A DNA stretch of 64,000 nt from Draconibacterium orientale (GCF_000626635.1 NZ_CP007451.1:682001-746000), one strand, 5' to 3'. Counted from the stretch's first letter, positions 47,647-56,653 are shown. Translations and numbers: made by a program. Notes: generated by a model from the letters alone, not told the origin.

Positions 47647-48111
47647 TTATTCGAAATGGTAAAGGAAATTTACCAAACAATCGTAAGCCGGTTTTCGCTC
47701 GCCTTCAATATCAACCACAATTTTCACCTGAACTTTGGCAATTCCACGCAGATTTTTAATATCATTTAATGACACCGTTGCCCTGATTTTGTCGTTCACT
47801 TTAACCGGTTGCTGGAAACGCAAACTTTCGATACCGTAATTCACGATCATTTTTACATTTCTTACATCAACAACATTATACCACAGGTAAGTTAGCATCG
47901 ACAACGACAAATAACCGTGTGCGATAGTTGTTTTAAACGGCGATTCTTTCGCTGCACGCTCCGGATCGGTGTGTATCCACTGGTAATCAAGCGTGGCATC
48001 TGCAAACTTATCGATCTGATCCTGAGCTATCTGAACATAATCCGAAACTCCTATAACCTGCCCCAAAAGGGCTTCAAACTCTTCGTAGTTGTTGATAATT
48101 CGTTTTTCCAT
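47647..48111 (-). CDS. MaoC-like (R)-hydratase domain protein
   Basis: 154 residues, hotdog fold. The hydratase-2 motif is seen in ADATLDYQWIHTDPERAAKESPFKTTIAHGYLSLSML (Asp and His pair, then HGY). Members hydrate enoyl-CoA. YGIESLRFQQPVKVNDKIRATVSL is the usual C-terminal block. It stands alone, so the pathway (fatty-acid or other acyl-CoA) is open. Confidence 0.9.
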   Translation of the reverse strand: MEKRIINNYEEFEALLGQVIGVSDYVQIAQDQIDKFADATLDYQWIHTDPERAAKESPFKTTIAHGYLSLSMLTYLWYNVVDVRNVKMIVNYGIESLRFQQPVKVNDKIRATVSLNDIKNLRGIAKVQVKIVVDIEGERKPAYDCLVNFLYHFE

Positions 48112-48339
48112 TGAAAAAATAATTCTGGTAAATGATGTGCCAAGTTAATCCTTTTTCCGCAAGAATAGCAGCTTTCAGCATAATGAATAACTCTATTTTA
48201 TAAAGCTTTCATAAAGAAGAACTGAATTTTTATACGTTATGTTCCATTTTTAAAAGGACTATGAAGTTATAGTAAATAATACAGACAATCACATCCGGTT
48301 TTATCAGAAAATGGTCACCTTTGCATTTCAATTTATCGC

Positions 48340-49269
48340 ATGAGAAATCTTTTCCGCACAACAACTTTTTTAGCTATAGTTGCCTGTTTTTTATGGTCAA
48401 CAGCATTTGTTGGAGTAAAGATCGGCCTGGAATACCATAGTCCATTCCAGTTTGCCGGTATCCGTTTTACGATCTCCGGCCTGCTTATGTTTTTGTATTT
48501 CGGAAAACCCAAACGTTATTTTTCAGAATTAAAACATAACGTGAAATTTATCCTTCTGCTTTCTGTTGTTCAAATTTTTGCACAATACGCGCTGTTTTAC
48601 AGCGGCATAAATTTACTTCCCAGTTCGCTGTCGGCTATGATCGTGGGATCGCAACCACTTTTTATAGCGATTGTTGCGCACTTTTCGTTTAACAACGATA
48701 AAATGACGCCGCTAAAAACATTCAGCATTTTAATTGGCGTGGTTGGCATTTCAATTATTACACTCGGCCGCTCGAAAGTTGCGATGACTGGCTATCTGGA
48801 ATATATTGGAATTGCCATTTTGCTGGTCAACAATATTGTTTCGGGGTACTCGAATGTACTTGTTGCCAAACATTCAGGCACAATTTCGCCGGTAGTTTTA
48901 AGTTCTACTTCGCTGATTATTGGTGGTTTAATGTTATCCGTTGTTTCCATTCCGGTTGAAGGAATTCACCTGGGCCCATTTCCACCAAAATACTGGTATG
49001 CCTTGGCCTGGCTAAGCTTTTTATCGGCAGCCGCCATTACCATTTGGTATTCGTTGCTGAAACGTCCGGGTGTAAAAGTTTCGCTGCTGAATGTGTGGAA
49101 ATTCCTGATTCCCGTTTCAGGTGCAGCACTCAGCTGGATTTTACTAAGCAACGAAAAAGCAGATCCAGCCTCAATTATAGGAATGGTAATTATTGCCGTA
49201 TCGCTGCTTAGCCTGAATTATGCGAACCGCAGGGAACAAAAACTGGCCGCCCAAAAGGAGCAGAAATAG
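48340..49269 (+). CDS. EamA/DMT-family transporter
   Basis: 309 residues, ten predicted membrane spans in two EamA halves: LAIVACFLWSTAFVGVKIGLEYHSPF at the start, ILIGVVGISIITLG in the middle, IIGMVIIAVSLLSLNYANRR at the end. Drug/metabolite exporters of this class move small metabolites or amino acids. Substrate unknown. Convergent with DUF1080; the gap holds a hairpin. Confidence 0.9.
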   Translation: MRNLFRTTTFLAIVACFLWSTAFVGVKIGLEYHSPFQFAGIRFTISGLLMFLYFGKPKRYFSELKHNVKFILLLSVVQIFAQYALFYSGINLLPSSLSAMIVGSQPLFIAIVAHFSFNNDKMTPLKTFSILIGVVGISIITLGRSKVAMTGYLEYIGIAILLVNNIVSGYSNVLVAKHSGTISPVVLSSTSLIIGGLMLSVVSIPVEGIHLGPFPPKYWYALAWLSFLSAAAITIWYSLLKRPGVKVSLLNVWKFLIPVSGAALSWILLSNEKADPASIIGMVIIAVSLLSLNYANRREQKLAAQKEQK

Positions 49270-49340
49270 CTCTTCTTTAACAGATTACTTCCCAACATGA
49301 TATTTTGGATTTTTCCCCCGCCCCTAGAGGGTGAATCCAA

Positions 49341-49389
49341 AAAATCAATCTGGTTCCCTTTAGGGATTAGGGTAATACAGATTGATTTT
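49341..49389. terminator. Hairpin between convergent EamA and DUF1080 genes
   Basis: Perfect 12-bp inverted repeat AAAATCAATCTG / CAGATTGATTTT (49341-49352, 49378-49389) with an inner CCCTTTAGGG. A T run follows on one strand and precedes on the other, so it may stop both transcripts. Confidence 0.55.
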
Positions 49390-49421
49390 GTGCACAGTTA
49401 AATGATTCTGTCAAAGTAAAA

Positions 49422-50240
49422 TTACTCATCCAAAATCAGTAATTCTATTTTCCTGAAATCGGTACCATGACTTTCAGCCTGAATGGATATCGTTCCGCCG
49501 GTGATAATTTCGTTACCATCGGCCGGCAATAATTTTTCGAAATACTGATCATTCGGATCGAGTTGTGGTTTTTCGTAGCTCAGCACTTCTTCTCCGTTTA
49601 CAAAATGACGAATCACTTCTCCGCCGTGCACTTCTACCTCAACATTTACCCACTCGTCGTCATATTGTGTTTTCGATTTTGAATCGGTGCAGTGCTGCTC
49701 CCATAACTCGCCGTTCATTATCACATTGGTTCCGGGAGTACAAAGGTTCATGGTGGGGCGTTCGCCTTGCCCGGTAACGCCTCCCAGCAACTGCACTTCA
49801 ATCGATGTTGGAAAATCCTGATCCAATTCCATCGACTCGGCACTTTGCCCGTGAATCATCAATCCATTATTTCGGAATGCCCAGCCGGGGCCGTTTTTTG
49901 CCTGTTCGCCGATAAACCGGTACTCAACCCGCAAACGGTAGTGCGAAAATTCATCCTTGTAAAACAAGTGGCCGAATTTACCATTCCACTCTTCCCAATT
50001 CTCATACGACACCCGAAGCAAACCATCCTCTACCCTGAAAGTGTTATTATAATTTACGCCCAGCACCTCGCCTTTAAATTTTACCTGCCAGTCGTTTAAA
50101 TCTTTTCCGTTAAACAGTTGAATCCACTCCTCGCCGGATTTTTCAACCGGTTGTTGTGTTTTTGGTTTTGTGTTGCACGCCGCTAACAGCATTAAGCCCG
50201 CCAAAAGGGCCATTCCAAAGCGTTTGTAAGTTGTTGCCAT
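49422..50240 (-). CDS. DUF1080 (3-keto-disaccharide hydrolase-like) lipoprotein
   Basis: 272 residues. Lipobox LLAACNTKP (Cys22). The lectin-like jelly-roll domain has WIQLFNGKDLNDWQVKFKG at the start, GMASW-like NNGLMIHGQSAESMELDQDFPTSIEVQLLGG and GGTISIQAESHGTDFRKIELLIL at the end, as in DUF1080. Some members hydrolyse 3-keto-glycosides. Likely on the periplasmic or outer face. It is transcribed divergently from tetR, and one TetR-like operator lies between them, so it may share control. Confidence 0.9.
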   Translation of the reverse strand: MATTYKRFGMALLAGLMLLAACNTKPKTQQPVEKSGEEWIQLFNGKDLNDWQVKFKGEVLGVNYNNTFRVEDGLLRVSYENWEEWNGKFGHLFYKDEFSHYRLRVEYRFIGEQAKNGPGWAFRNNGLMIHGQSAESMELDQDFPTSIEVQLLGGVTGQGERPTMNLCTPGTNVIMNGELWEQHCTDSKSKTQYDDEWVNVEVEVHGGEVIRHFVNGEEVLSYEKPQLDPNDQYFEKLLPADGNEIITGGTISIQAESHGTDFRKIELLILDE

Positions 50241-50303
50241 TACTTAACTTTTAATTGATTTAGTTATCAGGTAAAGGTAAAACAATATTAAAAAGAACAA
50301 AAA

Positions 50304-50380
50304 TTAACCACCTGGTTAAACTATTTGGTTATTTCTTTGGATAATTAAATTTAAGCACCTACTTTTGACCAAATGGTTAA
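50304..50380. promoter_or_regulatory. Two copies of a 16-bp operator, probably for the TetR regulator
   Basis: TTAACCA-CC-TGGTTAA (50304-50319) and TTGACCA-AA-TGGTTAA (50365-50380) are the same palindrome with free centre. The second overlaps the -7 element of the tetR promoter. A half-site pair (GGTTAAACTA, TTTGGTTA) lies near the first. This is the pattern of an autorepressed TetR operon. It also faces the divergent DUF1080 promoter. Confidence 0.75.
50337..50367 (+). promoter_or_regulatory. Promoter of the tetR-efflux operon
   Basis: TTG (50337-50339), 20-base spacer, TACTTTTG (50360-50367). The downstream operator covers its end. Confidence 0.65.
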
Positions 50381-50401
50381 ACTACATAGTTAATTAAGGA
50401 T

Positions 50402-51016
50402 ATGACAGACATAAAAAAAGATAATACCGAGGAAAAGATCTTAAGTGCTGCACAGAATGTTTTTGTTCGGAAAGGAATGGATGGAGCCCGGATGCAGGAA
50501 ATTGCAGACGAGGCCGGAATAAACAAAGCGTTGCTGCATTATTATTTCCGTTCGAAACGACAGTTGTTTAACGCAACATTCGAGAGTATTTTTTGCAAAA
50601 TCATTCCGAATGTTATGCGGATGGTTGAATCGGATCAGCCGATTAAAGAAAAGCTGGAATCGTTCATCGAGAACTACATTGATGTTTTGATGAAAAACCC
50701 CTTCCTGCCAACCTTTGTACTTAAAGAAATAAACCAGGACCCGGAGTTTCTGGCTGAATTGATTAAAAGCAGTGGACTACAACCGCAAAAAGTTGTTGAA
50801 ATGTTCAAAATTGAAATGGAGAAAGGAACTATCCGAACCATGGATCCGCGCGACTTATTAATTAATATCCTCAGTTTAAACATTTTCCCTATTGCCTCAC
50901 AACCACTTCTGGCCTTGTTGTTTTTTGATGATGACCCCAAAAGTTACATGGAGTTTATTGAAAGAAGAAAAGTAACTGTTAAGGAGTTTGTCCTTAACTC
51001 AATCCTGATAAAATGA
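50402..51016 (+). CDS. TetR/AcrR family transcriptional regulator
   Basis: 204 residues. The N-terminal helix-turn-helix ILSAAQNVFVRKGMDGARMQEIADEAGINKALLHYYFRSKRQLFNATF (about 12-58) is typical, and the C-terminal helical part should bind the inducer. The stop overlaps the next start by four bases (ATGA), so it is the first gene of the efflux operon. Two matching palindromes sit in its own promoter region, which supports autorepression. Confidence 0.94.
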   Translation: MTDIKKDNTEEKILSAAQNVFVRKGMDGARMQEIADEAGINKALLHYYFRSKRQLFNATFESIFCKIIPNVMRMVESDQPIKEKLESFIENYIDVLMKNPFLPTFVLKEINQDPEFLAELIKSSGLQPQKVVEMFKIEMEKGTIRTMDPRDLLINILSLNIFPIASQPLLALLFFDDDPKSYMEFIERRKVTVKEFVLNSILIK

Positions 51017-52290
51017 GAAAGATTCTGATTCTATTGCTATTTCCGGTTCAGTTGGCGCTTGCCCAAAACAGCGTTCAATTAGACAGTTGTTATGTGTGGG
51101 CCCGGCAAAACTACCCCAACCTGAAACAGTCGGAATTATGGAAAGAGATCAATTCGCTTTCCATACAAAACCACGAAACCAATTACCTGCCTCAGGTAAC
51201 GTTAAACGGGCAAGCGACTTATCAATCAGCTGTTACCGAAGTTCCGGTATCAATGCCCGGAATATCTATTCCAACCGTATCGAAAAACCGTTACAACACG
51301 TACGCCGAGTTGCAACAAACCATTTGGGATGGTGGACTTACCAAAGCCAACAAAACACTTGAAACAGCTATTTTGAACAGCAACCTCAGTCAACTTGAAG
51401 TTGAACTTTATAAGCTAAACGAGCAAGTTGCACAGGCCTTTTTTACAACTTTGGTTGTCGGTCAGCAAAAAGAAGTAATTCTGGCACAGGTAAAAACCAT
51501 CGACGAACAGTTGATCCGCGTAGAATCAGCCATTCGGAACGGAGTAACCGAACCTTCGGCAGCCATGGTATTAAAAGCTGAACGCATCAACCTCGAGCAA
51601 AATATTGTAGAACTGGATGCGGCAAAAAACACCTCGCGCCAAATGCTCGAATTGCTTACCGGAAAGCAGTTTACAGAAAAGGAAGCATTTAGCTATCAGA
51701 GCAACTTTTCATTCAATTCGGAATTGCTCCGCCCGGAATTACAATTGCTGGCCGTACAGCGGGAGCAGCTGGCCGTTCAAAGCGATCTGCTTTCGAAAAC
51801 AAGAAACCCGAAACTTTTCGGATTTGGACAGATGGGTTATGGAAAACCGGGATTAAACATGTTACTCGACGAATTTAAAGGCTACTACCTTTTTGGTGTG
51901 AGCGTGTCGTGGAATGCCTTCGATTGGAAACAAACTTCGCGAAAACAACAGGTGCTGAAATTACAACAAGAAATGCTTCAAAGCCAGGAAGCCACTTTTA
52001 TACAAAACCTTAACCTGTTGCTCATTCAGCAAAAAGAACAAATCGGGAAACTTGAACAATTAATTGCCAACGACGAAAACCTGGTAGAACTGCGTTCCGG
52101 GATTACCAAAGCAGCTGCCTCAAAATTGGAAAATGAAACCATTACAACTTCCGACTATGTTCAGGAATTACAAGCAGAAACCGTAGCAAAACTAAAGCAG
52201 GAACTGCACAAAATTCAGTTGAACGAAGCCCGCGAGAAATATGTCCTCATAAAAGGAAAAACTTTGGCGGGCACATTAACACAGAACTAA
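51013..52290 (+). CDS. TolC-family outer membrane efflux protein
   Basis: 425 residues, signal peptide ending near LALA-Q (about 18). Two halves of the OEP fold: SVQLDSCYVWARQNYPNLKQSELWKEINSLSIQNHETNYLPQVTL and the C-terminal coiled coil (about 300-420). It forms the outer-membrane duct for the pump below. First structural gene of the operon, coupled to tetR. Confidence 0.93.
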   Translation: MRKILILLLFPVQLALAQNSVQLDSCYVWARQNYPNLKQSELWKEINSLSIQNHETNYLPQVTLNGQATYQSAVTEVPVSMPGISIPTVSKNRYNTYAELQQTIWDGGLTKANKTLETAILNSNLSQLEVELYKLNEQVAQAFFTTLVVGQQKEVILAQVKTIDEQLIRVESAIRNGVTEPSAAMVLKAERINLEQNIVELDAAKNTSRQMLELLTGKQFTEKEAFSYQSNFSFNSELLRPELQLLAVQREQLAVQSDLLSKTRNPKLFGFGQMGYGKPGLNMLLDEFKGYYLFGVSVSWNAFDWKQTSRKQQVLKLQQEMLQSQEATFIQNLNLLLIQQKEQIGKLEQLIANDENLVELRSGITKAAASKLENETITTSDYVQELQAETVAKLKQELHKIQLNEAREKYVLIKGKTLAGTLTQN

Positions 52291-52317
52291 AAAGGTACCA
52301 GCAAAAACATTGATATC

Positions 52318-53199
52318 ATGAAAAAGATACTTTACATTATTTCTCTGCCAATCCTTTTACTGGCCTGCCAAGCCGATAACGATACGGCAGATGCTTATGG
52401 CAATTTCGAGGCGGAAACAGTAATCGTTTCAGCCGAAACTCCGGGAAAGATTCTTGAACTAAATGTTGACAAAGGTGACAAGATTGAAGCCGGTTATTCT
52501 GCTGCCCTTATCGATACTGTTCAACTGCACTTACAGCTGTTGCAGTTGGATGCGCAACAAACTGCAGTGTTAACCAAACGCCAGTCCATTCAATCGCAGA
52601 TTGCCGTTTTCGAGGAGCAAAAGACCAACCTAAAGATCAACGAGAAACGTATTCAGAAAATGCTGAAAGACGGAGCTGCCACACAAAAACAACTCGACGA
52701 TATTCAGGGACAGATCAGTGTAATCGATAAACAAATTGCCAATACAAAAACGCAATTCACGCTCATCAGCAAAGAACAGGAAGTTTTGGAAGCACAAAAA
52801 GCTTCAATAGCCGATCAGTTAAACCGTTGCTATATCAAATCGCCGGTTTCAGGAACCATTCTGGAAACGTACGCCGAGCAAGGAGAATTAACCACCTCCG
52901 GAAAAGCACTTTTTAAAATTGCCGATATCAGCGAACTGGAACTTAAAGTTTATGTAAGCGGGGCACAACTTCCACATGTGAAACTCGGCCAGCAAATCGA
53001 TGTTATTGTAGATCAGAATGCTACCGAAAATCAACATTTCACCGGAACAATTACCTGGATTTCATCGGAAGCAGAGTTTACGCCAAAAATCATTCAAACC
53101 AAAGAGGAACGCGTGAAACTGGTTTATGCTGTAAAAGTAACCGTTAAGAATAATGGAACTTTAAAAATAGGAATGCCCGGGGAGGTTCGCTGGCAGTGA
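52318..53199 (+). CDS. HlyD/YbhG-like efflux adaptor lipoprotein
   Basis: 293 residues with lipobox LLACQ (Cys17). A lipoyl half (VIVSAETPGKILELNVDKGDKIEAG), a coiled-coil hairpin (about 65-165), the second lipoyl half (CYIKSPVSGTILETYAEQGE) and a beta-barrel follow in the order of membrane-fusion proteins. It bridges TolC and the ABC transporter. Its stop lies within the first unit of a heptad array. Confidence 0.93.
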   Translation: MKKILYIISLPILLLACQADNDTADAYGNFEAETVIVSAETPGKILELNVDKGDKIEAGYSAALIDTVQLHLQLLQLDAQQTAVLTKRQSIQSQIAVFEEQKTNLKINEKRIQKMLKDGAATQKQLDDIQGQISVIDKQIANTKTQFTLISKEQEVLEAQKASIADQLNRCYIKSPVSGTILETYAEQGELTTSGKALFKIADISELELKVYVSGAQLPHVKLGQQIDVIVDQNATENQHFTGTITWISSEAEFTPKIIQTKEERVKLVYAVKVTVKNNGTLKIGMPGEVRWQ

Positions 53200-53220
53200 A
53201 CAGTCGCAGTATTCAGTCAA
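53193..53220. repeat. Four-unit heptad array (CAGTnnn type) over the adaptor gene stop
   Basis: GCAGTGA (contains the stop), ACAGTCG, CAGTATT, CAGTCAA. Next follows AAATGCGCTTAGCGGTTCCA (from 53219), a second type of repeat that is also at 27481, with its own imperfect hairpin. Confidence 0.65.
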
Positions 53221-53263
53221 ATGCGCTTAGCGGTTCCAACCACTTAGCGCCTACGAATAAAGA

Positions 53264-54166
53264 ATGATCGAAATAAATAACATAACAAAATCATACAAAG
53301 AAACCAAAGCACTTTCGGGCATCAACCTGCATGTGAATGAAGGAGAACTTTTTGGATTGATTGGTCCTGACGGAGCCGGAAAGACAACGCTGATCCGAAT
53401 TCTGATGACTTTGCTTTTACCGGATTCAGGTGAAGTAAAACTAGATGGCCTTGATGTGGTAGAAAATTACAAGAAGATCCGCAAAATAGTTGGTTACATG
53501 CCAGGACGTTTTTCGTTGTACCAGGATCTTAGTGTGGAGGAAAACCTGAACTTCTTTGCAACGGTTTTTGGCACCACCGTTCAGGAAAATTACGACTTGA
53601 TTCGTGATATTTATTATCAGATTGAACCGTTTAAAAACCGTCGTGCCGGAAAACTGTCGGGCGGAATGAAACAAAAACTGGCGCTCTCGTGTGCCTTAAT
53701 CCATAAACCCAAAATATTGGTACTCGACGAACCAACAACCGGAGTGGATGCTGTTTCGCGAAAAGAGTTTTGGGAGATGCTAAAAACCCTTCAGCAAAAG
53801 GGAATTACCATTGTAGTGTCGACACCTTATATGGACGAAGCCGATCTTTGCGACAGAGTGGCACTGGTGCAAAACGGGCAGATACTTGATGTGAATTCGC
53901 CAAAACGAGTAACCGAAAAATTCCCCCGAAAAATTATTCAGGTAGGTGCCAAAAATATGTATAAACTGATCAACGATTTACGGGCTTACGATAGAGCGGA
54001 AGCAGTATATGCGTTCGGCCAGTTTGCCCATTTTACCGGAATGAATGACGAAGTAAAACCCCACGAACTCGATCATTATCTGCAAAATCTGGGGCATGAA
54101 GAGATCCTCACTGAAGAAATTCCGGCTGGTATTGAAGATGTATTTATGAGTTTAATGGAACAATGA
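53264..54166 (+). CDS. ABC transporter ATP-binding protein (first of two)
   Basis: 300 residues. Walker A GPDGAGKTTLIRIL, signature LSGGMKQKLALSCAL, Walker B ILVLDEPTTGVD, H-loop replaced in STPYMDEADLC (Pro-Tyr where His is usual). The C-terminal extension of about 70 residues is as in YbhF/CcmA-type subunits. It powers export through the two ABC-2 permeases further down. A four-helix-bundle gene separates it from the second ATPase. Confidence 0.94.
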   Translation: MIEINNITKSYKETKALSGINLHVNEGELFGLIGPDGAGKTTLIRILMTLLLPDSGEVKLDGLDVVENYKKIRKIVGYMPGRFSLYQDLSVEENLNFFATVFGTTVQENYDLIRDIYYQIEPFKNRRAGKLSGGMKQKLALSCALIHKPKILVLDEPTTGVDAVSRKEFWEMLKTLQQKGITIVVSTPYMDEADLCDRVALVQNGQILDVNSPKRVTEKFPRKIIQVGAKNMYKLINDLRAYDRAEAVYAFGQFAHFTGMNDEVKPHELDHYLQNLGHEEILTEEIPAGIEDVFMSLMEQ

Positions 54167-54167
54167 G

Positions 54168-54202
54168 AAGTCGCAGTTAACAGTCGCAGTAAACAGTAAA
54201 AC
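54168..54202. repeat. Heptad array left of four-helix-bundle gene 1 (AGTnnnn words)
   Basis: AAGTCGC, AGTTAAC, AGTCGCA, GTAAACA, GTAAAAC in register, starting one base after the ABC stop. Confidence 0.65.
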
Positions 54203-54215
54203 AAAAATAAAAAAC

Positions 54216-54590
54216 ATGGATTTCAAAGAGTTAATCGTATATCAAAAAGCTTTCAGATTGGCAATGGATATTTTTGAAGTTTCCAAAACATTCCCTAAAG
54301 AAGAAAAATATTCGCTTACAGATCAGGTACGAAGATCTTCGCGTTCAACCTGCACTAACGTTGCGGAAGCGTATCGTAAAAGACGATATCCAAAACACTT
54401 TTTAAGCAAGCTTACCGACTCCGATGGTGAAAACAGTGAAACTGCAACCTGGCTTGATTTTGCATTCGCCTGTAAATACCTGAACAATGACATTCATGAG
54501 AGATTAAATAACGAATGTGTAGAGATTGGTAAACTGTTGAACTATATGATGAACCATCCTGAGAAATTTGGAAGTGCTCCAGTTCTATGA
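54216..54590 (+). CDS. Four-helix-bundle (S23/bIVP) protein 1
   Basis: 124 residues. DFKELIVYQKAFRLAMDIFEVSKTFPKEEKYSLTDQVRRSSRSTCTNVAEAYRKRRYPKHFL matches the four-helix-bundle family first known from 23S rRNA intervening sequences (TIGR02436); DGR accessory protein Avd has the same fold. It lies between two ATPase genes that belong together, with a heptad array on each side in opposite orientation. It is probably an inserted gene, not a pump part. Role unknown. Confidence 0.9.
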   Translation: MDFKELIVYQKAFRLAMDIFEVSKTFPKEEKYSLTDQVRRSSRSTCTNVAEAYRKRRYPKHFLSKLTDSDGENSETATWLDFAFACKYLNNDIHERLNNECVEIGKLLNYMMNHPEKFGSAPVL

Positions 54591-54630
54591 CTGCAAACTG
54601 AGACTGGATACTGCGACTGAATACTGAAAC
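54591..54630. repeat. Heptad array right of four-helix-bundle gene 1 (CTGnnnn words)
   Basis: CTGCAAA, CTGAGA, CTGGATA, CTGCGA, CTGAATA, CTGAAAC, starting at the base after the stop codon (two units are 6 bases). With the preceding A the word is ACTG, the reverse complement of CAGT used on the left side of the gene. Confidence 0.65.
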
Positions 54631-54645
54631 AGCAAACGATCTACC

Positions 54646-55371
54646 ATGGAAAAAGAAACAATCATTTCAGCAAGAAACCTAACGAAGAAGTTCGGCCACT
54701 TTACGGCAAATGACAACCTGACGTTTGAAGTGAAAAAGGGTGAGATTTTTGGTTTTCTGGGAGCCAACGGAGCCGGAAAAACAACGGCAATCCGTATTCT
54801 TTGTGGCCTCTCGTCACCAACATCGGGAGAGGTAGAAGTGGCCGGTTTTGATATTTATCGTGAAACCGAAAAAATAAAAAAGAACATCGGTTATATGAGC
54901 CAGAAGTTTTCGTTGTATGAAGACCTTACCATTTTGGAGAACATTAAGTTATATGCCGGAATTTATGGAATTGGAAGAAAACAGCGCAAAACAAAAGAAT
55001 CGGAACTGTTACAAAAATTGGAACTGGAAAATGTAAAGAACAAACTCATAGGCGATCTGCCACTGGGATGGAAACAAAAGCTGGCATTTTCGGTGGCTAT
55101 TTTTCACGATCCGAAAATTGTTTTCCTCGATGAGCCAACCGGAGGTGTTGATCCGGTTACACGACGTAAATTCTGGGACCTCATCTACGAAGCAGCTAAC
55201 AACGGCATTACTGTTTTTGTAACTACTCATTACATGGATGAAGCCGAATATTGCGACCGCGTTTCGATAATGAATGCCGGGAAAATTGAAGCACTCGACA
55301 CGCCGGCAAAACTGAAAGAAAAATACACAGCAACCAACATGGACGAAGTGTTTTTGAAGATAGCAAGATAA
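54646..55371 (+). CDS. ABC transporter ATP-binding protein (second of two)
   Basis: 241 residues. Walker A GANGAGKTTAIRIL, Walker B IVFLDEPTGGVD, H-loop TTHYMDEAEYC. The signature reads LPLGWKQKLAF instead of LSGGQ, a change also seen in RbbA/YhiH-type proteins. It pairs with the first ATPase, giving two ATPases and two permeases, as in YbhFSR-type exporters. Confidence 0.94.
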   Translation: MEKETIISARNLTKKFGHFTANDNLTFEVKKGEIFGFLGANGAGKTTAIRILCGLSSPTSGEVEVAGFDIYRETEKIKKNIGYMSQKFSLYEDLTILENIKLYAGIYGIGRKQRKTKESELLQKLELENVKNKLIGDLPLGWKQKLAFSVAIFHDPKIVFLDEPTGGVDPVTRRKFWDLIYEAANNGITVFVTTHYMDEAEYCDRVSIMNAGKIEALDTPAKLKEKYTATNMDEVFLKIAR

Positions 55372-55373
55372 GC

Positions 55374-55542
55374 TGCTAGCCTTTAGTTAATAGCTCCTAG
55401 CTTGATTCGAAAAGAACCAATGTCTCGTAGTTAAAAGCAAACTAAAGAGAATTAAATGAAAAAAATAATGCGACAACGAACTAAATTAATATTCACTACA
55501 GCAAAATAAGCTAAACGCTTGTGGCTCGTAGCTAGAGGCTAC
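55374..55542. repeat. Facing heptad arrays around a 106-bp remnant, between ATPase 2 and permease 1
   Basis: Left: TGCTAGC, CTTTAGT, TAATAGC, TCCTAGC (55374-55401, nnnTAGC words). Right: AAGCTAA, ACGCTTG, TGGCTCG, TAGCTAG, AGGCTAC (55508-55542, GCT words). They face each other around 106 bp that hold only a 17-codon frame starting MKKIMRQRT (55456). This is the same frame as around the four-helix-bundle genes but without the gene. Confidence 0.6.
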
Positions 55543-55546
55543 TAAC

Positions 55547-56653
55547 ATGAAACAACTAAAATCATTCATAAAAAAGGAATTCTTCCACATTTTTCGCGAT
55601 CCGCGAACGATGCTGATACTTTTTGGAATTCCGGTGGTGCAATTGCTGGTTTTTGGAACGGTGATTAAAAGCGAAATAAAAGATGTACACATTGCCATAT
55701 ACGACCAGTCGAAGGATGAAACCACAAAGGAAATCACCAATAAATTGTTGTCATCGGGTTATTTTATATTAGATGAAAATCTGAATAACCTTGATGGTAT
55801 CGACGCCATTTTCAGAAAAGGGAAAGTGCGCGAGGTGATTGTTTTTGAAAACAACTTTGGGCAAACACTCGGGAAAGAAGGAACCGCCAAAATGCAGTTG
55901 ATTGCCGATGCTTCCGATCCGAACATTGCTAAGCTGGCCATTTCATACACTACTGCCATTGTAAACGACTACATCCGAAAATTGTACCCCGAAATGCAGC
56001 TGCCTATGCAAATTACACCGGAAGTGCGCATGTATTTTAACGAAGAAATGAAAAGTGCCTATATGTTTGTTCCAGGAGTAATGGCACTGATTTTAATGCT
56101 CATTTCGGCCATGATGACCTCCATATCAATTACCCGCGAGAAGGAGTTGGGAACCATGGAAATTTTGCTTGTTTCGCCACTTCGCCCTGTTCAGATTATT
56201 GTTGGCAAGGTACTCCCCTATCTTTTACTGTCGATTGCCAATGCCTTTATTATCGTGCTTATCGGGCATTTTGTATTTAGCGTCCCGGTAAATGGCAGCT
56301 TCATTTTATTGATGCTGGAAACCATTCTTTTTATTCTGATGGCCCTTTGCCTGGGAATTCTGATCTCAACGGCAGCAAAAAACCAAATGACAGCCATGTT
56401 TATTTCAATGATCGGGTTAATGCTGCCAACCATCCTATTATCAGGTTTTATTTTCCCCATCGAAAATATGCCTGTGGTGCTGCAATATTTCAGTCACATT
56501 ATGCCCGCGCGTTATTTTATCACGATTGTAAGAACCATTATGTTGAAAGGAACCGGCATCTTTTTTATCTGGAAAGAGACAGCAGTTTTAATTGCCATGA
56601 CACTGTTTTTTATCGCTGTTAGCGTGAGGAAGTTTAAGATTAGACTTGAATAG
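55547..56653 (+). CDS. ABC-2 family permease 1 (YbhS/YbhR-like)
   Basis: 368 residues. One N-terminal span (about 20-40, TMLILFGIPVVQLLVFGTVI), a periplasmic domain (about 45-170), then five spans with FVPGVMALILMLISAMMTSISITREKELGTMEILLVSPL, the ABC-2 signature. It should form the translocation path with permease 2. Likely drug or lipid export, substrate unknown. Confidence 0.93.
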   Translation: MKQLKSFIKKEFFHIFRDPRTMLILFGIPVVQLLVFGTVIKSEIKDVHIAIYDQSKDETTKEITNKLLSSGYFILDENLNNLDGIDAIFRKGKVREVIVFENNFGQTLGKEGTAKMQLIADASDPNIAKLAISYTTAIVNDYIRKLYPEMQLPMQITPEVRMYFNEEMKSAYMFVPGVMALILMLISAMMTSISITREKELGTMEILLVSPLRPVQIIVGKVLPYLLLSIANAFIIVLIGHFVFSVPVNGSFILLMLETILFILMALCLGILISTAAKNQMTAMFISMIGLMLPTILLSGFIFPIENMPVVLQYFSHIMPARYFITIVRTIMLKGTGIFFIWKETAVLIAMTLFFIAVSVRKFKIRLE

